Shown here: positions 12,373-23,500 of the stretch, piece after piece
How the letters are laid out: every line of letters begins with the position of its first letter
Position numbering within the stretch: the first letter of the stretch is position 1
Origin: Azadirachta indica
Taxonomy: Eukaryota > Streptophyta > Magnoliopsida > Sapindales > Meliaceae
Assembly (NCBI GenBank): GCA_022749755.1
Contig: CM040449.1
Span: 11,752,363 to 11,816,362, forward strand
Length of the DNA: 64,000 nucleotides
Direction of reading: 5' to 3'
Translations under genes and position numbers: made by a program
The notes under the pieces: model-generated
Database searches by the model: none
What the model saw: the letters and a program-made list of their open reading frames with translations, nothing else
Told to the model about the DNA's origin: nothing

Positions 12373-14766
12373 TTGGCGTCGATTGAAAACTATGCTCCAG
12401 AGATCCAGCAGCTAGGACGCGGCATAGCTACTGTCCTAGCAATAGGAACCGCAACTCCGCCCAATTTTGTCTACCAGGCGCTGATTTTCCTGACTTCTAC
12501 TTTCGAGTAACTAGAAGCGAACACATGATTCATCTCAAAGACAAGTTCAAACGAATATGTAAGTTCAACCATTCGGATAACAAAATATGACTGAACTCTT
12601 TTCTTGATGGGTGTTATTTTTGTTTTTATTTTCTGCAAGCATTCCAATAAAATTCTTAATTTAAACTATTTGTACCCTAATATTTACTCTAAATTAAAAA
12701 ATTTTAAATAAAAATAAAAAATTATTTGAGTTTGATGAATGTTTTATCATTACATGTCAAAAATAAATAAAATATGCAATAAATAAGAAGGTATATAAGA
12801 ATCATAGTAAAATCTGGATTTTAACTGTGATATGACCAGGTCATAAACTCGTTGTATTGTTTCAATCCAACGTATATCCAAACTCAACTCAGGAACTTTG
12901 TTGAGGGTGTATTAGGTGTTTTGTAGTATATTTTTGTGGAAAATCTTGGAATTTGGCTTCTAGAATTGCAGTGAGGTATAGGCTTCTTAAATCTTCTCAA
13001 TTTGAGGAAAAAAAAAATCTAGGGTTTATATACTGTAATGTTATCTGTGTAAGGTTCTGAAAGGATGATATATAATGAATGCCTTTTGTGTTGCATGTAT
13101 CTAATATTACCCTACACTTAAATTTTGATGGTTTTCAAAGAAAAAAGAGAAAGCAATCTTTTTTTCTTAAGAAAAAGTAATAAGGAGAAACACAGACGTT
13201 TCACTCTATCATCGTTATTGATATAGAATAAGAATTTTTTGAAGGAAATAAGGCACAATTAGTCTTAATTTAATTGAAATAGTCTTCTTTAATTTAGATA
13301 TATAAATTCATGGAATTTATAAGGTAAAAGAAGACTTTTATAGAAAAAAAGATACTAGGTATTCTCTATACAAATAAGTAATTTTCTCACAAGAAGGAAC
13401 TTTAATGAAAAAACTTTTAATTTCGTAAAATTAGATTACAGTAATAAATATTACTTTTAAGGTTAACAATTTTAGTTTTTTCCTCCTTTTTACTAATCGA
13501 ATTATATAATAATTCCTTATGGTCAAGACTCCCTAGATGAATTTGGATAAATTAAGTTAATTTCTTATGAAATTAAACCTTAATTAATCAATTACTACTT
13601 TTTACATCACAAACCATAATTTAAACTCATTCTATCATATATTAGTCCGTAAAATGATACCATTATAGATTGAGCCTGGGTTTAAGTTTATGATCAATTT
13701 TTAGCACCAACGTTATTTTACAGAGACAGTAATGTTTTGCAAATGAATATATACTTTTGCAGGTGACAAATCAATGATAAGGAAACGCCATATGTACTTG
13801 ACCGAAGACGTCATTAAAGAGAACCCAAATATATGTACCCTTAATGCTCCATCTTTTAATACCCGTCAAGAAATCCTGGTTACCGAAGTTCCCAAGCTAG
13901 GGAAGGAAGCAGCAACGAAGGCTATCGAAGAATGGGGCCAACCCGTATCAAATATCACACAACTTATATTTGTTACATCTTCGGGTATAGACATGCCCGG
14001 TGCCGATCATCAGCTTACCAAGCTCATTGGCCTGAAACATTCTGTTCAAAGGTTTATGATATATCAACAAGGCTGCTTCCCCTCCGGGACTGCCCTCCGC
14101 CTCGCCAAGGATATTGCCAAGAACAATGCCGGTGCCCGTGTTCTCATCGTCAGCTGTGAGATGATGCCTGTGTGTTTTCATGCACCATCTGATACGTACC
14201 TGGATGTTCTTATAGGTTCTGCACTTTTCGCTGATGGTGCCGCAGCTGTAATTGTTGGTGCAAACCTTAATACCAAAATTGAACGTCCGTTGTTCCAACT
14301 TGTCTCAGCAGTTCAAAAAACTATTCCTGAGTCAGATAATGCAATTGTGGCACACATTCGGGAAATGGGCATGCAGTATTACTTATCCAAAGCCGTTCTC
14401 AAATGCATTGCTAACCACATTGTTCAATCTTGTGCTGAAACATTCAATCCATTTGGGGCTACTGATTGGAACTCCTTGTTCTATGTAGTTCATCCTGGTG
14501 GGCCATCAGTTCTCAGAGTGGTAGAAGAAAAACTTGGCTTGGAAAAGGAGACACTGAGAGCAAGCAAGCATGTGCTAAGAGAGTATGGAAACATGTGGAG
14601 TCCAAGCGTGTTGTTTATACTTGACGAGATGAGGAAAAATTCCACTTAAGAAGGCAAAAGCACTACCGGTGAAGGATTGGAAATGGGGGTTCTGTTTGCA
14701 TTTGGACCAGGGCTCACGGTGGAGACAGTGGTACTCCGGAGCGCTGCTGTTGAATCAACCCTCTAA
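12373..14766 (+). pseudogene. Type III polyketide synthase pseudogene
   Basis: Exon 1 (12373-12558) and exon 2 (13763-14766) have the same split-Cys intron phase as the intact PKS, but the intron is about 1.2 kb. Three lesions are visible: the start codon is TTG instead of ATG; two extra bases near 12478-12482 (caggcgctgat against caagctgat) shift exon 1 to a stop; and a Lys AAA has become TAA at 14647-14649, 39 codons before the old stop at 14764-14766. Exon 2 is otherwise open and keeps the Cys (QQGC), His (VHPGGP) and Asn (GNM) of the catalytic triad. Pocket positions in CHS numbering are Ser132, Met194, Cys197, Ala256, Tyr265 and Trp338. It was therefore probably a divergent PKS before it died. 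Confidence 0.9.
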
Positions 14767-16344
14767 TAAGCAGCCATGGCTTCTCTCTTTCAATCTAAGC
14801 GTGTGGTAGCGTGTCTGGTTAAGTGATTATGAATAATGGTTTGACTGCAATAATGTCGAAGGGTATATTATGTGTTATTTCTCTGTTTATACAAATTCGA
14901 AGAAGTAATAAATAAAAGAATGTGTGTTTTAACATTAATCTGGAATTGTCCCGATGATTGCATATTCTTATATGAAATGTATAAGTTTTTTATGGCATAA
15001 TTTCATTTTGGTTCTTAATGTTTCAAAACACATCCTTTGGCATGTTCCATGAATTAGCATAAAAATAAATATATTGAAAATCATCACCAAGTGGGAGACA
15101 TCTTGAAGATAGAATGTGAGAAGCAGAGGGAAATATATTTCCGAAACATCATTGACAGAAAAACACCCGCAACAAAAATGAAAAGAAAAAAAAAATTGAA
15201 TCCAAAAGAGTTGAAGCATGAACTCAACTCGATGCCACCGCATTCGTTGTTGTTCGGCAAAGTTAATCTCTAATCACAAATGCTCAAATTTTTCGGTATT
15301 AACAAATGCCCACAAAAATTAAAATACAGAGAGTAAGGGGAAGATGAGAGGATCTAGAGCAAAGAAATTGTATTTCCACCCATCATTCAATCATATTTAA
15401 AAAAAAAAAAAATCTATTTATAAGGGATAATTAAAATTAACATCCCAAATTTTATCCAATTTCGTATCTCAAATAATATAACATTCATCATGTGGGAGGA
15501 GTGAGGTGTTGTGCATGATAAATAATCTTAATAATTATAAAAATATATCTCTTTTTTGAGAAATGTTATATCATTTGGGATGTAAATTTTGAAATATAAA
15601 TTTGAGACATATAACATTACTCTATTCAAAATAATTGAGTGTTGGATAATAATTAATTAAATATATTTTTAAAAAATTAATTATTTTCTCTTAAAAACAG
15701 AAGCATATTTGAGATTTGCAAATAAGTGAGATAATGGGAGTCATTTTTTAATTAATGAAGTATTATAAATTTTTTTATTATTTCAATGAATTTTAAATAT
15801 ATATATATTTTTTTTTATGAAGGATGGTATTTTTCAAAATTTAATTAATTTTTTAGGTGAAAAGCTGCACAATTAATATACTATTATTTAATTTAGTGAT
15901 GTATATGTTTAAAAATTCTAGATTTAACCTAATTCATGTTGAATTGTCACTTGATCTCTAAATGCTTAAATTTGAAGATATGGGCATGAAAACAGTAATA
16001 TTCAAATAACTTAACATTCTTTTCCACGTACAATCCCAAATTTTTTTATTTAATGATTCTGCCAACTGGATCCAATTAATTTGTAATGTAATTCTTACAA
16101 TTAAAAATATAGTTCAATTTGAAGCAGTTGAAAACAAAAACACAAGAACAGTAATTCTTGAACTTAATCTTAGCAACCCACATGCAAAATTTCAAACATA
16201 TCAAACAGTTGAAGAGTATTCAAGTTTCTACAACCAACCAAAACATGAAATCCAGAAACAAAAACATAAAACATAAGAGGCAGAAGTGAAATTATATTGT
16301 ATCTTTTTTATTTTAAAATTAAAAGGCATCAACGATTTTGAACT
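14767..16344. other. Intergenic, no gene; contains repeat copy 3
   Basis: AT-rich. 15425-15640 holds the interspersed repeat (also at 4876 and 10113) in the opposite orientation. A short open stretch at 15091-15273 has no recognisable family. Confidence 0.5.
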
Positions 16345-17024
16345 TTAATTAATGCCCTTAATATGAGAATACTTAGAAGTGATGAAACTGAGAGTGGCTC
16401 CAGTGCCACCTCCCACATCCACCAACACTTCGACATCTTTGAATCCATCGTACACATCAAAAATCTTGTTCATAATGAAGGAAGTGTGGTTTGACATTGC
16501 CTGGTTGAATACTCTTCTGAATCTATCATCAGTTCCTGAATATTCAAATATGTCATTCCCCTCTGCCTTGTTAAAAGGCACTCCCCCGTTGAGTATAACA
16601 TCATTCATATGATACCAGCTTTCCATGAGGATTTTATCATGATGCAGTAGAAACAGAGGAGCAAAAGAACCCACTCCATTTTGGTTCTTGGTTAAGAACT
16701 TGCAAATGGATCCAGCAGCGTAGAGTCTCTCAACTTCTCCATTCACTGTTGTTCGGACTGAGCATTTGAGATGTCATAGCTTGCCAAGAGGCTTAGCATC
16801 CGGTACAGCAGAACCGGGGCGTTCGGGTTGTTAGTGGGAAGCCTGGATGCAATCTCAGAAGGTGAGAGGAAAGCTGATTCACCCTCACCGGCGGTGGAAA
16901 CGATGTCAATGAGATTGATTTCGATGGCTGATTTCAATAACATCGTAAGAACCGCCGCATTTGCTAACCGGACGGCTAGTTTTCCAACTTCTTCCTGATC
17001 ATGTTGGCTCATAGAGCACTGCAT
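16345..17024 (-). pseudogene. COMT-like methyltransferase pseudogene (frameshift, 3'-truncated)
   Basis: The minus strand codes an OMT N-terminal dimerisation part (VGKLAVRLANAAVL, then LKSAIEINLIDIV) from 17024. A 1-bp deletion near 16772 (gacatctcaaat instead of gacatactcaaat) gives a stop at 16743-16745. The alternative frame continues with [18 protein letters not shown] through [19 protein letters not shown] to KGIN, then stops at 16345. Everything after it, including the catalytic His region, is missing. Exons 1 and 2 are contiguous at 16616/16615, where the intact gene has intron 1. It is about 85-90% similar by eye to the intact gene's exon 1. Confidence 0.9.
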
Positions 17025-18386
17025 ATTAATTCGGAATTGAGAAATTTTTTTGGTATTCTTGCCTTCAAAAATGATAAGAAAATTCTTATAAATATTGTAA
17101 ATTGTACACCTTACAATGTTTACAGAATAATATATTGGGGGCTAGAGACTTATTAGCTAGCATGCAGGTAGGATATTGGGGTTGGTGGATGTAGCAGTGC
17201 TACCTTCCGTATAAATGTCCATATTTTATTTGAAATCACTGCATGTTTACCTTGGATTATATCACACGATCTTGGTAGGTGAGTATGTAAATGTATACAA
17301 CCAATAAAATATGAGATAGATTCCATCATGATAACGCATAAAAATTCTCAGTTTTTGTATGCATATTTAATATGAGGGCTTTGTTTATTCTTAAATTAAT
17401 TTTACTCTAATTAATATAAATATATGTAATAGAAAATGTAACTAACCAAAAATGAGGAACAACAATTACAAATTTCTAAGGAGACCTCACATTCAAAGGG
17501 GTAAGTGGTTACTCACAGAAAGGGAAAAGCTTACTTAAATGTGAGCTTATTTTAATTCCTACAGAGTGCAAGAAGCTGCTCATAGAGGGAGGATGCGTCC
17601 TCAATTGTGAAGCTCAGTTTTCTTTTAGTATAAAGCCTTTCAACCAAGGATAAGAGGCAATCTATAAAAAGGAGAGGTACTTCCTATTGTAATAAGCTAA
17701 GGCGCATAACATTAACTCCTCGATCTAATGAGAGTCACGTATCCAACATACGTACTACCTTTTATGAAATGGTAAGAAATGTTATCTACAAAATAGGTAA
17801 GAAATAAACAATTAAAAAAATTTGGTGTTCCGAGGCTATGAACACACTGATCGTGAGATAAAAACTGACCTAAAAACATGCATGTTTTTGAACTTGAAGA
17901 TAAGGGTTCCTTACAATAATATTTAATCAACTTATTTATCATTCACCTTAATGCACATTACTGTGGTCAAATTTAATCTAATAACATGTTAAGTAGCCAC
18001 TTAAACACTTCATCATAAAAATAAAGGGTTACGACAACTTATTTAAGCTTTTATTTAAAAAAAAAAAAAGGAAAAATCCAATCCAAAAATAGATTATCCA
18101 ACAATACTATAATGTTAAATATGTAAACTCTCAGTAGACACCTAAATCGAAAAAACTAATAAATTTTAACACCCTTGTTTTTTATATTGAGTTTTAAAGA
18201 GTATATTCATGATGATCTCTAAAAGATCTTTGTGATTTTCATTTAATTCTTCTTAAATATAATAAATAAACATTACTTAATTACATGATTTAAAAAATAA
18301 ATTATCTCAATTAAAAAAACATGAAAGTCTATAAAGTTTAGCTTAATAAAACGATTAGTCATATGAATTTCAAAAATACTTATTAT
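17025..18386. other. Intergenic, no gene seen
   Basis: AT-rich DNA. An open stretch at 17712-17942 (minus) resembles nothing known to me. Confidence 0.4.
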
Positions 18387-18531
18387 AGGCCCAATTTTTT
18401 TTTTTTTTCATAAACAAACCTCGGCAAAGCAAGGCACATTTATTTACGAAAAATGGAAAAGAGGAATATAATCAAGGGGAAACAAAGTGTGCCTTCCCCC
18501 TTAAAAGCACCACACCGTTAAGGCCCAATTT
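18387..18531 (-). mobile_element. 5'-truncated LINE tail with 11-bp target-site duplication
   Basis: aggcccaattt occurs at 18387-18397 and 18521-18531. Between them is a T-run (a poly-A tail on the minus strand) and about 110 bp resembling the 3' end of plant L1-type LINEs. The element read on the minus strand ends tttgccgaggtttgtttatg followed by As. This is a typical dead-on-arrival retroposon. Confidence 0.7.
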
Positions 18532-18603
18532 ATTAGTTTAATAATTCTGATAACTCTACTCGCTGTTAGTTACTTAAAGAAAATAATTTTTAGACTAAGT
18601 TTA

Positions 18604-18676
18604 GTAATAATAATAACAACGACAACAACAATAATGATAATAATAACAATACTTATTATTGTTGTTGTTGTTGTTT
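18604..18676. repeat. Compound trinucleotide microsatellite
   Basis: AAT/AAC-type repeats run into their near-complement (ATT/GTT), so the tract can fold on itself. Confidence 0.7.
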
Positions 18677-18984
18677 TACAACATATTGAGAATATAATAT
18701 TTATTAAAATATTAAAATAAAATATAAATTTATTTATTTTACAACTTATTTATAATACAATATTTATTTATTTTAAATAAAACCTAAAAGTTAATATATC
18801 AAAATATAATATTTATTATCATATTATAATTTAAATAAAATATATTAATATATATCTAAATTATAAATAATATAATAAAAATTTTGAAATATTATAATGT
18901 AAATAAATTTTATAGTCTATTAGTAAATATTATATTAATTATCAATATGTTATAAAATAATAATATTATTTATTTTACTAAATC

Positions 18985-20183
18985 TTTAAATATGAGGTTT
19001 TAACACATACTTTCCTGAGGTTTCAAATTTTAACATTTAAATGAAAGGTTTAAAAAAAGACACACTTACCTCTCCTGAACCATTAGTTGACCATCCAATT
19101 TTATTTATATAACTATAATACTCTTAATGGTTTCAAAGTAAAGTATAAAAAATTCAATTTATATGTAATCAAAAATAATTTTAATTTTTATTTATTTAAA
19201 AATTAAAAATTTAATTAATAACAATTTAATTTAACAATTTTAGTTTACGTGTATTTAATATTTATTGAAATTAAGAATTTAATTAATGATAATTTAACTT
19301 GATAATTTTAGTTTACATTTATTTAATATTTACTCAAAATAGGAATTTAATTTTTATTCATATATCATATTTATCCAAATTTCAAATCTTAATATATAAA
19401 ACTGCCGCATTTCTTACTCTCCTCTTTTATAAATTCTCCAGTAATAAACTATATTTTTTTTATTTTACTAAACAATTTCATAACTTTATCAATCTTATTC
19501 TTTTTATAAAAACACTTTAATATAAGATTTATATCATATACATTCATATTAAATCCACACTTCAATATTAATCTTATGACTCATAAAGTAAATGTAAACT
19601 TTTGGATTTACACAAAAAATTTGATGGAACTACGTAATGATGGAAAATTAGAAAAAATATCAACATGACTAAATTGCTAATTTTAAATATTATTAAATAA
19701 ATTTTTAAGTTAAATAAAATAGTAAATGAATATAAATTATAATTGTCATTAATCAAAATTTTAATTATTTTAATTTTTTGAACATCAAATAAATTAAAAT
19801 TGAGTTTCTTAAACTTTATTTTGAATCAATTAAGTGTATTCTAATCATTTTAAGTGAAAATACATGATCAATTATAGTTCAAGGGAGGTAAGTGTGTCTT
19901 TTTCTAAAATTTTCATTTAAATGTTAATATCCCAAATTAAATTGTCATTAATTAAATTTCTAATTTTTAAATAAATATAAATTAAAATTATTTTTGATTA
20001 CATACAAATTGAATTTCTTATATTTTATTTTGAAGCAATTAAGGGTATTATAATCATATAAATAAAATTAGATGGTCAACTAATAGTACAGGGAAGGTAA
20101 GTGTACCTTTCTTTAAACCTTTCATTTAAGTGTTAAAATTTCGAACTTAAGAGTAAGTATGTGTTAAAACCCCCTTTAAATAT
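18985..20183. mobile_element. Mutator-like foldback element (MULE-MITE)
   Basis: A 9-bp direct repeat, tttaaatat, flanks the element at 18985-18993 and 20175-20183. The ends are inverted: gaggttttaacacatac at 18994 and the complement of ggggttttaacacatac ending at 20174. Similarity between the inverted arms continues for about 240 bp on each side. Another partial arm copy lies near 19800-19930. A 9-bp duplication with long terminal inverted repeats is the hallmark of Mutator-like elements. No transposase is present, so it is non-autonomous. Confidence 0.85.
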
Positions 20184-20515
20184 AATGTATTTTACGAAGT
20201 TGAAGTTTAATAATTATTTTTCCAAGTAATTGCAGTTATACAGGGCCATAATCACCATTTTCTAATAATTTTTTAAACCAATAGACTTATCAATCGAGGT
20301 CAAACTCAAATGTTAGGAACTTGAATCTCTTCTTCCTTTTATCTCAAATAAACACTATTTTCAAAATTAAGCATTTGTTCAAATTCAATTCATTGAAACG
20401 TTCTGCTTGGCAGCAAGAAAAATGGAAACAGCTCAAATCTTTTGCTCTTTTACAACATAAAAAGATATAAAACAGTTAGTAACAAATTAATATAACAAAA
20501 TAAAAGAGTTCAAGA

Positions 20516-23500
20516 TCATTTGCGTAACTCCATAACCCAGCAGTTGTAAGCACAACATATAACTTGAAAGCCATGAAAACCAGACTTCTGCCCTAAGTCC
20601 TCGTACTGCTTTTGGGTCCTCTCCTTCCCTCCAGGGCGGTTAGCTAACATGATTAGATCTTGTTCACAGACAATATGCGAAGAAACTTCATTCTTTGGCA
20701 TTACAGGAAGGATTGATTCCACTACTATAATCTTTCCATTTTGGGGGAGAGCTTGCCAACAGTTCTTCAGAATTTTCAAGCAATCTTCATCACTCCATGA
20801 ATGGAGTATCCACTACATTGCAATTTTCAAATACAAATTATTAAAGTCACCTTTGATCCTATCTTCCTAGTGGATTTGTTTTGTCCGATCAAGAATATAT
20901 AATATGCTCTTCAACGTTTTGTACACTTACAGTATGTTTTGATCTTGTAGCTAATATGGGATAAGTAAATTATAGTCAATACCCATAAAATAATGCGGTA
21001 TAATGCAGTTCGAGCATACAAAATATATCGACAGCAGAGATCTATCTAATCAAATATATATAATAAATTATCACATATTATATATATTTTAACAAAAATA
21101 AAGAATAAGGTATATAAAATATTAACAGAAAATTACTGATGCCAATTTGTAAAATAATTTTGTTGTTGCTAAGCGATTCATTTAACCACTAACCTTGAGG
21201 AAAATGGCATCTCCTTTTGGAACACTGATGAACATATCTCCCACAACATGCTCCACACCTACGCCATATATGAAAGGCATCCCATTAAGAATTTTTATTG
21301 TCTAAATGATTTTAATTGAGAGCAAAAGCAAAATTAATTAAGAACCTGAGTAAGAAGGTGCATTTGCTAAAACATGAGGCAGTTCATAATTGATGCCCTT
21401 GAGCTGGGTGTGCTTACAGATAATAATGCTGAGAGTAAGTCCGGTGCCACCGCCAACATCCACCAGAACTCTGACATCTTTAAACCCATCATACACATCG
21501 AGAATCCTGTTCATGATTAGAGAAGTGTGGTTTGAAAATGCCTCGTTTATTAGGGTGTTGAATCTTTGATCTCTTCTTGCATATTCAAATATTTCAACTC
21601 CATGGGCTCTTCTAAAAGGAGCTCCACCATTGAGTACAGCCTCACTCAAGTGGTACCTGAAAGCGATTGAATTGTCCATCACATTAATTGCATCTTCTCT
21701 AAGTAGGTCTCTATGATTTCCTCTTGTATAAAACCAAGTTATAGAGATGCTTCTTATCTTTGGAAACACCTTTATACTGGCTTCATTGTGGGACAAACAA
21801 ATTTCCATATAATATTCTCATGTAACTAATGATGCATGAATTCATATGCAATAATTATTTAGCAAGAAATATTTGCTTCCTTATCAAAAGCTTAGAGCTA
21901 TAATGCAACGGCTGTATGGTATAGTTACTATATTTGTAAAGTGAATTAATCAAAGTACAATTCAAGAGTCAATTTAAAGTTTCTTTTAAAGTAGAATAAT
22001 AAATTAATGATAATAGAAGAAAGGAGTACAAGATCAGTCCGAAGACTAATGGAACAAATAAGAATACTGACCAAAAATCGCCAAAAACAATGGCAAGAAA
22101 CTACATCGAAAAGAAACGACAGTAAGCTGCAATTTTACTGGAACAAAACTTCAAACAGCAGCATATTACCAGCAAAACCAGCAACACTTCAACGGCAAAT
22201 AGCAGCAGCATAACCACAAGCAGAATTAGTAAATATGCCTCTACAGTAGGCAACAAAGAATCAGCAAATGAAGCATCAAAGCAGTAACTAGTACTAGGAA
22301 GCATTGCAGCAATCAGCACCAGCAGAATGCTATATGTCCTGCAATCTTAGCGACATCAAAAATTGCAGACAGCAGCAAGTAACAGCATGCACCAACAGGA
22401 GCAAGCAGGGAAATATCCAACCAACAGCCCAGAGTACGTAGCAGCAAAACAAAGCAGCAACTAATTGCAACAGCTATCAAATCCACACAAACAAAATTAA
22501 CAAATAAATCGAAAGTTAGGAACACTCCAATTATTGAGATGTAAATCTCTACAGATGAGGAGAGGAGGATCATTCCGCCAATGAAAAGAAGAACAATTAA
22601 AACCATAGTTAGCTAGTGTATCAACCACCTTATTTCCTACCCTGTGAACGTAAGTAACAAAAACATCTATTTCATTTAGCAGCCGAAGACAATTAAACCA
22701 ACACGGTTATGGAGCTGCCAAGGAGAATTGAATTCTTATTTTCGAAGACAAAGCACAACTGAGATTGAGTCACATTCAATCCATAATTTGTACCGTCCAT
22801 GAGAGAAGGCTTGTTCAATTGCTAGAATTACTGCTGAGAATTCTGCATAGAAAGAGGATTGATATTCTAACGGAGCTAAAAACCCACCGTTATGATCTCG
22901 AAAAACCCCCCCACAGGCTGAGGGTCCTGGATTATTTTTTGAAGAACCGTCTGTGTTAACCTTTATCTAATAGAATGAAGGGCGCTGCCACACAACTTCC
23001 AAGATACGAGGAGCTCTTCCTAGACAAGCATTAATGTCCAGTTTCCAAACACCTGAAGGTCATGATAATGAGCTACGTTTCCCGGGCAAGAGGAAGAAAG
23101 ATTATGTACTAAAGACTTGCAAAATATATCCCTCTAGTAGCATTGAGATGGATTTTTTGGAACTTAATCAAATTCCTAGAAAACCATATCACCTAAACAT
23201 TACAAATGCAGGTCAAAATCCATAAGTCACCCATTTGTGAAGGAAACCTTTTGTTGAAAATAGCTTCCCACAGATCTCTCATAGTATTTCCTCCAGGGAG
23301 ACAGGTATCAAATATGCTTGCTACCCATTCCCACGTGTCCTGAGAGAAAGCACACTGACAAAAATGGTGATCTATACATTCTGCACAATCGAATGAATGA
23401 CAAAGCTGGCAAACCAAAACTACTGGAATGCCCCTTTGTTGTACTGCATCTTCTGTAGGGAGTTTCCCGTGGAAAATTCTCCAAACAAGAATGGAAAAGT

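Noticed and set aside
22101..22606. Minus-strand Leu/Val-rich open frames that look like membrane segments
   Set aside because: They lie in the 3' part of the LINE, in low-complexity agcagcaa-type sequence; no start context or family.
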